This document shows, piece by piece, positions 1-7,019 of a stretch of 13,638 nt of DNA (positions within the stretch are counted from its first letter, which is position 1; every line of letters starts with the position of its first letter). Under the pieces are notes generated by a model. That model saw only the letters and a list, made by a program, of their open reading frames with translations, searched no databases and was not told the origin of the DNA. The translations under genes and the position numbers were made by a program. Source of the stretch: Pseudobutyrivibrio sp. (GTDB lineage: Bacteria; Bacillota; Clostridia; Lachnospirales; Lachnospiraceae); contig JAFYYE010000001.1 of the NCBI GenBank assembly GCA_017557715.1, forward strand, positions 1 to 13,638, given 5' to 3'.

Positions 1-827
1 AAACCATGCTCTATAAATAGCTTGTAGGCTAAATCGTTCTCGTCTATCTTATATGGAAAATCCTTTGCGCGGTCCACATAATCTGCTGCATTTGCAGGCT
101 CTATAGAAAGCTGGCCATTAACAGTCTTCACATATGGATTGTACAGAGTGTTAATGTCCATGGCCAGGCCATAGCCGTGCTTTGAAATCTTTGTGGTGTG
201 GCTGATAAATCTAAAATTAAAGCTTGATGAATTGTTATCTGCCATAGACCTTTCATCATCAGCATCATACTCGTCCACAAGCCTTATCTTTTCTATAGGA
301 TATTTTGCCTCGTAGAGTGATTGGAAAATCTCTAGTAGGTCATCTGCGATATATTTATTGCAGATAATTTCACCCTCGTGGCTCTCTCCATCAAAGCCTA
401 TATGTAATACGTGGAGATATCGTAAATCCGATACTGGAACAGTGCAGTTATCCTTGTAGGATTTGCCCTTTATTCTTGCGAAGATTTCGCTATTTTCATC
501 GAATTCTATTGAATAGAAATCCTTGTTCTCATTTGAGGTTGTTTTATTTACTGATTCTTTTTCTAGGATTTCTGTTGGTGTTGCTTCTTTTTGAGTCATT
601 TCTTTTTGTGTGTTCTCCTGTGATGATTTTTCTTCTGGTTTCTCTTCTGGTTTTTCTTCCTGCTTTTCTTCTGCTTTCACTTCTTTGGTTTTTGTATCCT
701 TTGCTGCGGCTTCTGTATGTGAGCTCTCCTGCTCATAAGCTTTGTCTTCATCTATATTTGTTTGACTGCCACATCCAATGAAGCTTAACCCTAGCGTAAG
801 GGACAAAATTAGGATTCTTTTATACAT
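1..827 (-). CDS. Lipoprotein M15-family (M15C type) peptidase, 3' end beyond the window
   Basis: Partial: 275 codons are visible and the C-terminus runs off the window. The start ATG (827-825) follows AGAGGG about 8 nt upstream. A short basic N-terminus and hydrophobic stretch end in a probable lipobox (FIGC, Cys19), so the protein is probably lipid-anchored outside the membrane. Residues about 20-90 are a low-complexity Lys/Glu/Gln/Pro linker with EEKPEEKPEEK-like repeats. The following domain carries the M15 signature: a DADDERSMADNNSSSFNFR-like block, then SKHGYGLAMDIN, in which His and Asp are two of the three zinc ligands; the third lies past the edge. Family knowledge: these enzymes trim peptidoglycan stem peptides as D,D- or L,D-carboxypeptidases; which specificity applies here cannot be seen. 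The gene is separated from its neighbours by decayed DNA and seems monocistronic at its 5' end. The fold call is firm, the exact substrate is not. Confidence 0.87.
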   Translation of the reverse strand, partial: MYKRILILSLTLGLSFIGCGSQTNIDEDKAYEQESSHTEAAAKDTKTKEVKAEEKQEEKPEEKPEEKSSQENTQKEMTQKEATPTEILEKESVNKTTSNENKDFYSIEFDENSEIFARIKGKSYKDNCTVPVSDLRYLHVLHIGFDGESHEGEIICNKYIADDLLEIFQSLYEAKYPIEKIRLVDEYDADDERSMADNNSSSFNFRFISHTTKISKHGYGLAMDINTLYNPYVKTVNGQLSIEPANAADYVDRAKDFPYKIDENDLAYKLFIEHG

Positions 828-866
828 AATCACACCCTCTATAGATGTAAAATCATTTTTTTTCTT

Positions 867-943
867 AGTATAACACAACCGTTATTTTCTTTGTTATATT
901 AGTAAAAGCCTTCGATTGTATACTATTAAATTTTTCTTAACAA
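867..943 (-). promoter_or_regulatory. Promoter region of the M15 lipoprotein gene
   Basis: Two minus-strand candidates precede the gene. The upstream one has -35 TTGTTA (938-943), a 17-nt spacer and -10 TACAAT (915-920). A nearer one is an extended -10, TGTTATACT (867-875), with a poor -35. Both are readable in the sequence; which one is used cannot be decided here. Confidence 0.5.
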
Positions 944-962
944 ATATTTAATACTTAATTTA

Positions 963-1205
963 TTGACTTGCGGGGGTGCGGATGCTATCTTAGTCCTAAC
1001 ATTAGCACTCCGTAGCATCGTATCTGCTATCGGAGGTCTTCCTGAGAAGCTTATGGCTGCTGAAAGGGCTGGTGTAAAACAGGTATTCATCCCAGCTGAG
1101 AATGTGGAAGATTTAGTAGACGTAGCTGACGAAGTAAAAGAAGCCCTAGAAATCATCCCAGTAGAAAAAGTCGAGGATGTCCTAAAGGCTGTAGGAATTA
1201 AATAG
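963..1205 (+). pseudogene. lon: Remnant of the C-terminal end of Lon protease
   Basis: The plus-strand reading frame ends in about 60 residues that match the C-terminus of ATP-dependent Lon protease: IGGLPEKLMAAERAGVK, then VFIPAENVEDL, then LEIIPVEKVEDVL and a stop. The stretch before it (ADAILVLTLALRSIVSAIGG) aligns residue for residue in length with the Lon segment ADVAMTGEVSLRGxVxxIGG but has lost most identities. The catalytic Lys region (PEKLMAA) is present. The catalytic Ser motif (PKDGPSAG), the AAA+ module and the N-domain, some 700 residues in all, are absent: upstream DNA is AT-rich and non-coding. No convincing ribosome site precedes the ATG. It is the only protein-coding remnant on the plus strand here. 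I read it as a dead fragment left by deletion or recombination, not a working small protein. Confidence 0.8.
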
Positions 1206-1222
1206 TTTATTACTACATCACA

Positions 1223-1251
1223 TTGAAATTGTGCTGGACTTGAGTTATTAT
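1223..1251 (+). promoter_or_regulatory. Plus-strand promoter in front of the structured element
   Basis: TTGAAA (1223-1228), a 17-nt spacer, then TATTAT (1246-1251): five of six consensus bases in each box at ideal spacing. Predicted start of transcription is near 1258. It would read the hairpin element at 1258-1403, with no protein-coding frame downstream on this strand. Confidence 0.55.
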
Positions 1252-1257
1252 ATCTAT

Positions 1258-1403
1258 AACAAAAAGGTGCTACCGATAGACGGACAGCCCTTTGGTTGAA
1301 TACTTGATTAAGAAAAGAAGTAATCGAACCTTTGGACGAGTGGGCGATTACTTCTTTTTCTTATGGTCTTTTCCGTAGGCTACGCCTACCATCTTGGTAG
1401 CAC
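1258..1403 (+). ncRNA. Structured element; candidate small RNA ending in an intrinsic terminator
   Basis: About 145 nt with three nested or adjacent stems. Outer: GTGCTACC (1267-1274) pairs with GGTAGCAC (1396-1403). Central: AAGAAAAGAAGTAATCG (1310-1326) pairs with 1345-1362, an almost perfect 17-bp stem whose 3' arm ends in TTCTTTTTCTT. Third: GTAGGC (1375-1380), loop TAC, GCCTAC (1384-1389). From the plus-strand promoter a transcript of about 105 nt would end at the central hairpin. On the minus strand the same hairpin sits just after the stop codon of the CcdA-thioredoxin gene (1412), and the outer stem is followed by CTTTTT, so it can also terminate that gene. I do not recognise an RNA family. 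It may be a dispersed intergenic repeat or mobile-element end; this needs a genome comparison. There is no plausible ORF in it. Confidence 0.45.
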
Positions 1404-1411
1404 GAAGTAGA

Positions 1412-2692
1412 TTATTTATAGCTGGCCTCTCTAGCCTGCTCTATTACATTTTCCATAATGTCTCTAGTCATTCCACCTGGTAGGTAGCCTAGTACATTTC
1501 CATCAGGGTCTATCATAAAGGTGGTTGGATATGCTGTGATGTAGTATGGCAAAACAAGGGAAGCTTCTGTATCCATAAGCACTGGATAAGTGTAGCCATT
1601 CTCATCTAAAAACTGTGTGATGCCCTCTACACTCTGCTCTTTACCATAGTTTGGGAAAGCTACACCAAGTATTACAACATCCGGGTCATCCATCTTCTGG
1701 TATTCTTCATAAAGAGCCTGAATATCTGGCATCTCTGCTCTACACGGAGGACACCAGGTCGCCCAGAAATTAAGGAAGATTATTTTGCCTTTATAATCTG
1801 AAAGACTATGAGTATTTCCATACTGGTCTGTCAATGTGAAATCTGGGGCTGCAATCTTTTCAGTAGCAGCTTCCTCAGCATCAGGCTCTTCTCCCACTAC
1901 ATCATCCTCTTCCACGGTTTCATCTGGGATTTCCACTACGTCAGATTTTTCCTCCACAGTAGCTTCGGAGGCAACATTGCTTCCTGATACAGAAGATAGA
2001 TAACTAGTGATGCTATTCATCTTTCCTGTGAACATCATAAGGCCCATTACGATAAGTATGACACCACCGATTTTTACAGTGTACTTTACAACACCCTTAT
2101 GCTTTGAGAAGAAATTAAGCAATGTGTTAGTAAAGAATCCTACTAAAATAAATGGAATAATATATCCCAATGTGTATACCGCAATAAGCCCGAATCCATT
2201 TGCTGAAGTTCCTGCTGTAGCTGCCATAATAAGCACTGATGAAAGCACAGGACCGATGCAAGGGGTCCAGGCGAAACTGATTACAAAGCCCATCAAAATA
2301 GCAGTGATTGGTGACATTGTCATCTTTTCAAACTGAACAGGAAGTCTGTAATCTCCACTGAGGATTCTATTTGTCCCTAGGAACCCTAGCTGATACAAGC
2401 CAAATAAAACAATAATAATGCCACCTGCTCTGGCAAAAATCATCTGATAACCACTAAAGAATCGTCCAACAGCACTAATACCAAATCCCAGCACGAAGAA
2501 TGCCATACTAATTCCAATGACGAAGAAAATAGTATTAATGACGACCTTTTTCCTGTCATAAACCATCTGACCATCCCCTGTAGTCTTTAATGTACCACCT
2601 GACAAATAACCAATGTACACGGGAATCAGCGGCAAAACACATGGGGAGAAAAAGCTAAGCAAGCCTTCTATAAAAACTGATACTATACTCAT
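1412..2692 (-). CDS. CcdA (DsbD-like) membrane protein fused to a TlpA/ResA-type thioredoxin
   Basis: Predicted 426 residues. Residues 1-225 are a CcdA/DsbD transmembrane electron carrier of about six helices with the paired redox cysteines in FFSPCVLPLIP (Cys18) and AWTPCIGP (Cys145). An acidic, flexible linker follows (about 238-280). Residues 281-426 are a thioredoxin/redoxin domain with FWATWCPPC (Cys314/Cys317) and the cis-proline loop AYPTT (Pro389). Role by family: electrons pass from cytoplasmic thioredoxin across the membrane to the extracytoplasmic thioredoxin, which reduces disulfides, methionine sulfoxide or cytochrome c apoproteins; the fusion puts donor and acceptor in one chain. 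I chose the ATG at 2692 because AGGTG lies 4 nt upstream and the promoter start is predicted near 2711, inside the longer frame that begins at 2761. It forms its own unit between two terminator-like hairpins. Confidence 0.92.
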   Translation of the reverse strand: MSIVSVFIEGLLSFFSPCVLPLIPVYIGYLSGGTLKTTGDGQMVYDRKKVVINTIFFVIGISMAFFVLGFGISAVGRFFSGYQMIFARAGGIIIVLFGLYQLGFLGTNRILSGDYRLPVQFEKMTMSPITAILMGFVISFAWTPCIGPVLSSVLIMAATAGTSANGFGLIAVYTLGYIIPFILVGFFTNTLLNFFSKHKGVVKYTVKIGGVILIVMGLMMFTGKMNSITSYLSSVSGSNVASEATVEEKSDVVEIPDETVEEDDVVGEEPDAEEAATEKIAAPDFTLTDQYGNTHSLSDYKGKIIFLNFWATWCPPCRAEMPDIQALYEEYQKMDDPDVVILGVAFPNYGKEQSVEGITQFLDENGYTYPVLMDTEASLVLPYYITAYPTTFMIDPDGNVLGYLPGGMTRDIMENVIEQAREASYK

Positions 2693-2717
2693 TTCGCACC
2701 TCATAATCATTTTTCTA

Positions 2718-2746
2718 AGTATATAATAATATTTGATTGTACGCAA
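2718..2746 (-). promoter_or_regulatory. Promoter of the CcdA-thioredoxin gene
   Basis: Minus strand: -35 TTGCGT (2741-2746), 17-nt spacer, -10 TATACT (2718-2723). The predicted start near 2711 gives a leader of about 20 nt and decides against the upstream ATG at 2761. It lies just past the terminator of the large operon. Confidence 0.6.
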
Positions 2747-2772
2747 TGGATTTATATTCAAGATGACATAAT

Positions 2773-2799
2773 AAGAGCCACGGGAAATCCGTGGCTCTT
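2773..2799 (-). terminator. Terminator of the CooC-HypA operon
   Basis: A perfect 11-bp stem, AAGAGCCACGG (2773-2783) with CCGTGGCTCTT (2789-2799), and a 5-nt loop, 3 nt after the hypA stop codon. On the minus strand it is followed by ATTATG, so the U-tract is modest; termination may be partial. Confidence 0.75.
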
Positions 2800-2802
2800 T
2801 GA

Positions 2803-3147
2803 TTAGTCCGCTATAACTTCTTTAAGTATAACTTCATTTCCTGTGACAAGATATGTGTTGCCGCTTCCACAATGTGGACAAGTCTTTCCGTAGGCAACTG
2901 TCTCATACTCCTGCTTGCAATCCTCGCAGAATGTAACAGCCTTGATAGTTTCGCATACGAGCTTGCTACCATCAAGTCTTGGATATTTCTTTGCATTCCA
3001 TGCCCAGCAGTCAATAAGATAATCTGGGATGACAGTTGATACTTCTCCGATTGAAAGTACAACCTCGTTGATGTGATCAGCGCCATTTTGCTCAGCTACC
3101 TCTTCTACCTGCTTAGCAACGTGAAATACAATACCTAATTCGTGCAT
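2803..3147 (-). CDS. hypA: HypA/HybF nickel metallochaperone
   Basis: 114 residues, normal HypA length. It begins with the nickel-binding MHE motif (His2) and carries the zinc ribbon as two Cys-x2-Cys pairs (Cys74/Cys77 and Cys90/Cys93). Family role: it binds Ni(II) and delivers it, usually with HypB, to the large subunit of NiFe hydrogenase; related proteins serve urease. Its start codon overlaps the stop of the 960-residue flavoprotein gene by one base (TAATG), with AAAGG about 9 nt upstream, so it is translationally coupled and is the last gene of the operon. No hydrogenase or HypB gene is in the window. With CooC at the other end of the operon, its job here may be to supply nickel to another enzyme; that is inference. 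Confidence 0.93.
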   Translation of the reverse strand: MHELGIVFHVAKQVEEVAEQNGADHINEVVLSIGEVSTVIPDYLIDCWAWNAKKYPRLDGSKLVCETIKAVTFCEDCKQEYETVAYGKTCPHCGSGNTYLVTGNEVILKEVIAD

Positions 3148-6029
3148 TACTTATTACCTTTCTTATACTCCTTGTGTTCCCTCTCAGCCTGCTTTTTAGC
3201 ATCACTCTTACGTGAGAACGCAATCTTAGCCGCACACTTGATAGCATATGCACCGATTTCCTTAAACTTATCCTCTGATGGAACCATGTGTGTGCACTCT
3301 GGATGAGTTCTGTGAAGCTTGATAGCGTCAAATGCACACTTAGTTGTGCAGACACCACATCCGATACACTTATTCTCATCAACTACAGACGCACCACACT
3401 TAAGGCAACGGCTAGCCTCTGCCTTAACCTGCTCCTCTGTAAGAGTAAGGTGAGCATCTCTGAATGAATGCTTCATATCAATGCTTGTATCAATAGCTGG
3501 CTCATTACGTCCTGCTGTATCATATTCTTCCACAAGAATGTTGTCTTTGTCAAGCTCGATAAAGTCGCGTCGGTTTTTACCAATTGTCATAGAGCATCCT
3601 GGCTGAACAAATCTGTGAAGTGAATCAGCTGCGCACTTACCAGCCTCGATAGCATCGATAGCAAACTTAGGACCTGAGTATACATCACCACCAACAAAGA
3701 TATCAGGCTGTGCTGTCTGATATGTAAGGCGATCAGCTACTGGATAATTTCCATGCCAGAACTCAACCTTTTCCTTACCATCACCGAGGAGTCCGCCCCA
3801 CTCGATACCCTGACCGATAGCGAAGATGATGTGCTTGCACTCTACAGTCATAGTCTCGTTCTCATCGTACTGTGGATTGAACTTTCCATCAGCATCCTTA
3901 ACAGATGTACACTTCTTGAACACGATACCAGATACATTTCCATCAGCATCCTTAAGGATTTCCTTTGGACCCCAACCATTGTTGATTGCGATATCCTCTT
4001 CAAGTGTCTCTGTGATTTCGATGTTGTTTGCAGGCATCTCATCTCTTGACTCAAGACAGAACATCTGAGGGTTGCCAGCACCAAATCTTGCAGCTGTACG
4101 TACGCAGTCGATAGCAACGTTACCACCACCGACAACAACTACATTGCCTTCCATCTTCTGACTCTGATCCTCAAGTGCCGCATGGAGGAATGTTACAGCG
4201 ATATCGATACCTTCCTTAGCATCTGTGCCTGGGATTGGTGGAATCTTTCCGCCCTGGCATCCGATTGCAACATAGAATGCCTTGTAGCCCTGAGCACGAA
4301 GCTCATCAAGAGTGATGTCCTTACCTACTTCAACGTTACACTTAATCTCTACGCCAAGCTGACGGATAACATCGATTTCAGCCTCAACAACATCCTTCTC
4401 AAGCTTCCATGTTGGGATACCCCATGTGAGCATACCACCTGGACGGCTGTTCTTTTCGAATACTGTTGGCTTGTAACCCTTTGTTGCAAGGTAGTAAGCG
4501 CAAGAAAGACCTGCAGGACCTGAACCAATGATTGCAATCTTGTCATCCCACTGTGTTAAACGATTTGAAGGGATGTCGATTGGTGGAATATATCTAGTCT
4601 CAGCGTGAAGATCGCGCTCAGCAATAAACTTCTTGATATCGTCGATAGCAACTGGTGCATCGATAGTACCACGTGTACAAGCAGCCTCACATCTCTTGTT
4701 ACATACACGGCCGCAGATAGCTGGGAATGGATTGTCCTTCTTGATAAGAGCAAGAGCATCCTCATATCTGCCTTCCTTAGCCATATTTACATAACCCTGA
4801 ACAGAAACGTGTGCAGGACAAGCTACCTTACATGGAGCTGTACCTGTTTCGTAGCAGTTCTTACGGTTGTTATCGCGATAGTTCTCATCATACTTATCCT
4901 TGCCCCAGTGAACTCTGTCTGGAAGAACTACCTTTGGATACTCTACCTGTGAGCCGTCCTTCTTGCAAAGCTTCTGACCAAGCTTAACTGCACCAGCTGG
5001 GCAGTACTCTACGCACTTACCACAAGCTACGCACTTTTCAGCTTCTACGTGAGCTGTGTAAGCTGAACGTGACATATTAGGAGTGTTGAAAAGCTGTGAT
5101 GTACGAAGGGCGTTACAAATATTTACATTACAGTTGCAAAGACCAAAGATCTTGTTCTCGCCATCGATGTTTGTAATCTGGTGAACGTAACCGAGTGTCT
5201 CAGCACGCTCAACGATGCGCATAGCCTCTTCGTATGTGATATCGTGACCCTTACCAGTCTCACGGCAGTAATCTGCGAAATCACCAAGACCGATACACCA
5301 GTTCATCTCGTCATCACCGCAACCTTCCTCGAGGCAGGCACGTGATACACGGCATGAACACTGGCCTACACCGATGTGTCCTTCGTATTTCTTGAGCCAG
5401 TATGAAATCTGCTCGAGGTCAAGCTTCTCATTTTCGAACTCGATAGCCTTCTCTACAGGAATAACGTGCATACCTACACCAGCACCTCCTGGTGGGATAA
5501 GATGTGTAAGACCGTCAAGTGGCATAAATGTCATTCTCTCGAAGAATGATGCAACAGCTGGATGCTGCTTTAATCTATTGTTTGAACGCTCACCTGGAAC
5601 TGACTCTTCCATGTTGAAAAGCTCTGCAGAACCTGGAACGAAGATAGGAAGTGTGTATCTTCTCTCTGACTGCGGAGCTGTACGTCCGTTGTGATCGTAG
5701 TGATTGCCATAGTCGTACTCTAAAAGTCCGATATAGCACATATCATCAATTAACTTCTGGAAAGCATCTTTATCCTTTGCCTTCTCAGGATTCATTTTGC
5801 AGAGATCCTCAAATGTATAGTGATGACGAACCTTCATAGTAAGGCCAACCTCTGCCATCTCCTCTGTTACGATTTCTGCAAGACCCCAGTACTCTGGATC
5901 CTCAACCTTTATGCCAAACATCTTGTGTGGCATAACATCTGTAATTTTTCTACCAAGTGCAATAATCTTTTTGCTTGGTTCCTTATCCCCCATGTGTGGT
6001 GGGATAATTGCTTTACTCATTTCTGGCAT
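3147..6029 (-). CDS. Multi-cluster Fe-S/FAD oxidoreductase with a GltD-like core and an extra Cys-rich N-terminal domain
   Basis: 960 residues, cytoplasmic. Residues 1-215 have no domain I can name. Residues 224-305 form a Cys-rich block (Cys224, 226, 232, 237, 245, 255, then Cys298, 300, 305). A ferredoxin motif CVACGKCVEYC lies at 333-343. The core resembles the small subunit of glutamate synthase (GltD) and the NfnB/DPD family: Fe-S ligands at Cys439, 443, 447 and 451, FAD site IIGSGPAGLS (500-509), NAD(P) site VVGGGNVAID (632-641), and a second FAD motif GGDVYSGP (780-787). A further ferredoxin module sits at 875-898 (CLKC, then CIGCGVCTTKC). Role inferred: NAD(P)H-linked electron transfer to the ATP-driven activase and dehydratase-like proteins of the operon, perhaps with flavin-based bifurcation; acceptor not shown. 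AGGGAG lies 9 nt before the chosen ATG; the ATG three codons later is also possible. Long hairpin upstream; one-base overlap with hypA downstream. Confidence 0.88.
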   Translation of the reverse strand: MPEMSKAIIPPHMGDKEPSKKIIALGRKITDVMPHKMFGIKVEDPEYWGLAEIVTEEMAEVGLTMKVRHHYTFEDLCKMNPEKAKDKDAFQKLIDDMCYIGLLEYDYGNHYDHNGRTAPQSERRYTLPIFVPGSAELFNMEESVPGERSNNRLKQHPAVASFFERMTFMPLDGLTHLIPPGGAGVGMHVIPVEKAIEFENEKLDLEQISYWLKKYEGHIGVGQCSCRVSRACLEEGCGDDEMNWCIGLGDFADYCRETGKGHDITYEEAMRIVERAETLGYVHQITNIDGENKIFGLCNCNVNICNALRTSQLFNTPNMSRSAYTAHVEAEKCVACGKCVEYCPAGAVKLGQKLCKKDGSQVEYPKVVLPDRVHWGKDKYDENYRDNNRKNCYETGTAPCKVACPAHVSVQGYVNMAKEGRYEDALALIKKDNPFPAICGRVCNKRCEAACTRGTIDAPVAIDDIKKFIAERDLHAETRYIPPIDIPSNRLTQWDDKIAIIGSGPAGLSCAYYLATKGYKPTVFEKNSRPGGMLTWGIPTWKLEKDVVEAEIDVIRQLGVEIKCNVEVGKDITLDELRAQGYKAFYVAIGCQGGKIPPIPGTDAKEGIDIAVTFLHAALEDQSQKMEGNVVVVGGGNVAIDCVRTAARFGAGNPQMFCLESRDEMPANNIEITETLEEDIAINNGWGPKEILKDADGNVSGIVFKKCTSVKDADGKFNPQYDENETMTVECKHIIFAIGQGIEWGGLLGDGKEKVEFWHGNYPVADRLTYQTAQPDIFVGGDVYSGPKFAIDAIEAGKCAADSLHRFVQPGCSMTIGKNRRDFIELDKDNILVEEYDTAGRNEPAIDTSIDMKHSFRDAHLTLTEEQVKAEASRCLKCGASVVDENKCIGCGVCTTKCAFDAIKLHRTHPECTHMVPSEDKFKEIGAYAIKCAAKIAFSRKSDAKKQAEREHKEYKKGNK

Positions 6030-6058
6030 TTCCTAATACTCCCTTTCTTTTATTACTC

Positions 6059-6143
6059 GCTGGTTACAGTAACAAGCATTAGTGTTTCTTCTCTCGGCTA
6101 AGAATGCCTCTTTCAGAAACCTAATAGCTTGTTACCTACCAGC
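6059..6143 (-). promoter_or_regulatory. Long imperfect hairpin in the gap before the flavoprotein gene
   Basis: The 117-nt gap between the ACS-like gene and the flavoprotein gene is almost filled by one inverted repeat, 6059-6089 against 6115-6143. Paired blocks are GCTGGT, GTAACAAGC, ATTAG and GTTTCT, with small bulges; the 25-nt loop holds a short GGC/GCC stem. No U-tract follows on the minus strand, so it is more likely an RNA-processing or stability element than a terminator. Confidence 0.6.
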
Positions 6144-6146
6144 TTA

Positions 6147-6857
6147 TTAATGAACTGAAAAATGTAAATCACGTAGTCCCTCAACTTCATCACAAATTTT
6201 CTGAAGTGAGCAAGAACCACAATCCATCATTACGTTCTTGAAGATATGATCTATGGTGCCAGTGATATCTTCAAGATGCTTTGACTGCTCAGACAGCGCC
6301 TTGTAGTCGAAGTCTGGGTCAGTTATAAATATGAGCTTTACAGCTTCAATATTTTTGTTTTCATGGTAGGTATCCAAGAAGAGCTTACCTACCTGGGCAA
6401 AGCCAAGACCATTATTTATAGCCTCGGCGCTAACTCGTACCGGCTCTCTGCCGTTTGATGCAGAGATTCGAGTCATGTACCCTTGTGGATTGATGTGATA
6501 TCTCACATACTCTATTTTTCTAATTGCATTATAAAGTGCATTACCATCACCAAGGCTATCCTCTGCCACTCGCACGATTGCAATTCTGGCATAAGGTTGA
6601 TCAGCTTTGATATCCTTTAAATCTGGTCCCAACAGATAAACCTCATCCTCTGGAACAAGCTCTTTGCTTGCTGTGACTCCCATACCGCTGACTGCTGCAC
6701 AGGTGCCACCGCCCAGCTCATAAGCCATATCTGCACGAAGAATAAGATTGTGGTCTCCCACATCTTCCCAATTCGCATTTACGATATTAAGCTTCTTAGC
6801 TGAGGTCATATCAATTCCAGCTAACAAATCCTTAATACTTTCATCATATAGCTTCAT
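6147..6857 (-). CDS. Stand-alone acetyl-CoA synthase (CdhC/AcsB)-like domain protein
   Basis: 236 residues. From memory of the Moorella enzyme I can align it to the middle and the start of the last domain of acetyl-CoA synthase: YELGGG (47-51), EVYLLGPDLKDI (72-83), a PYARIAIVRV strand, an AIRKIEYVRYHINPQG segment matching the RRIHDFINYGEG helix, RVSAEAINNGLGFAQVGKLF (141-160) matching DAVAKGFRFKNYGEIL, IEAVKLIFITD, and a terminal Cys cluster Cys213-x2-Cys216-x5-Cys222. In acetyl-CoA synthase the equivalent Cys-x2-Cys-x8-Cys binds the Fe4S4 part of the Ni-Fe-S A-cluster. The N-terminal domain, the later A-cluster ligands (fourth Cys and the Cys-Gly-Cys nickel site) and the C-terminus are missing, so normal acetyl-CoA synthesis is unlikely. 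It starts one TAATAAATG step after the 52-residue gene. It may be a metal- or electron-carrying partner; function unknown. Confidence 0.72.
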   Translation of the reverse strand: MKLYDESIKDLLAGIDMTSAKKLNIVNANWEDVGDHNLILRADMAYELGGGTCAAVSGMGVTASKELVPEDEVYLLGPDLKDIKADQPYARIAIVRVAEDSLGDGNALYNAIRKIEYVRYHINPQGYMTRISASNGREPVRVSAEAINNGLGFAQVGKLFLDTYHENKNIEAVKLIFITDPDFDYKALSEQSKHLEDITGTIDHIFKNVMMDCGSCSLQKICDEVEGLRDLHFSVH

Positions 6858-6860
6858 TTA

Positions 6861-7019
6861 TTAAATCTTTCTATTTCTCTTAATCTTGTCATAGTGCTTA
6901 GCAAGTAAAGGCTGAATAGCGCTGGTAAGCTTCATATCGAGATTGAAGAAATACACAATAAATGAAAGTACAAACAAGCACACAAATACGATTGCGATGA
7001 TTAATAATACTTTTAACAT
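6861..7019 (-). CDS. Small single-pass membrane protein (52 residues), unknown function
   Basis: ATG (7019-7017) overlaps the stop of the activase gene as TAATG, and AGGAAA lies 8 nt upstream inside that gene's last codons. The frame ends TAATAAATG, handing straight on to the ACS-like gene. The product has a hydrophobic helix (about residues 4-26, rich in Leu/Ile/Val/Phe) and a basic C-terminal tail with KHYDKIKRNRKI, which predicts an N-out or N-terminal anchor with a cytoplasmic positive tail. Codon use and spacing match its neighbours, and the alternatives (non-coding spacer) would not explain the exact fit of stop and start codons on both sides. I recognise no family. Inference: a membrane tether or small subunit for the operon's complex. 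Confidence 0.75.
   Translation of the reverse strand: MLKVLLIIAIVFVCLFVLSFIVYFFNLDMKLTSAIQPLLAKHYDKIKRNRKI

Noticed and set aside
476..781. Plus-strand frame rich in Leu and Phe that looks like a membrane protein
   Set aside because: It is the complement of the Lys/Glu-rich linker of the M15 lipoprotein on the minus strand; no ribosome site or promoter.
926..1156. Minus-strand frame opposite the Lon remnant
   Set aside because: Antisense shadow; the plus strand has clear Lon homology and this frame has no family resemblance.
2693..2761. Upstream start giving a 449-residue CcdA fusion protein
   Set aside because: The extra N-terminus is not CcdA-like, overlaps the promoter boxes and lacks a ribosome site; the start at 2692 has one.
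3147..6029. Naming the flavoprotein as the small subunit of glutamate synthase (gltD)
   Set aside because: Only the core matches; the protein is twice the length of GltD, has extra Fe-S modules and no large subunit gene is adjacent.
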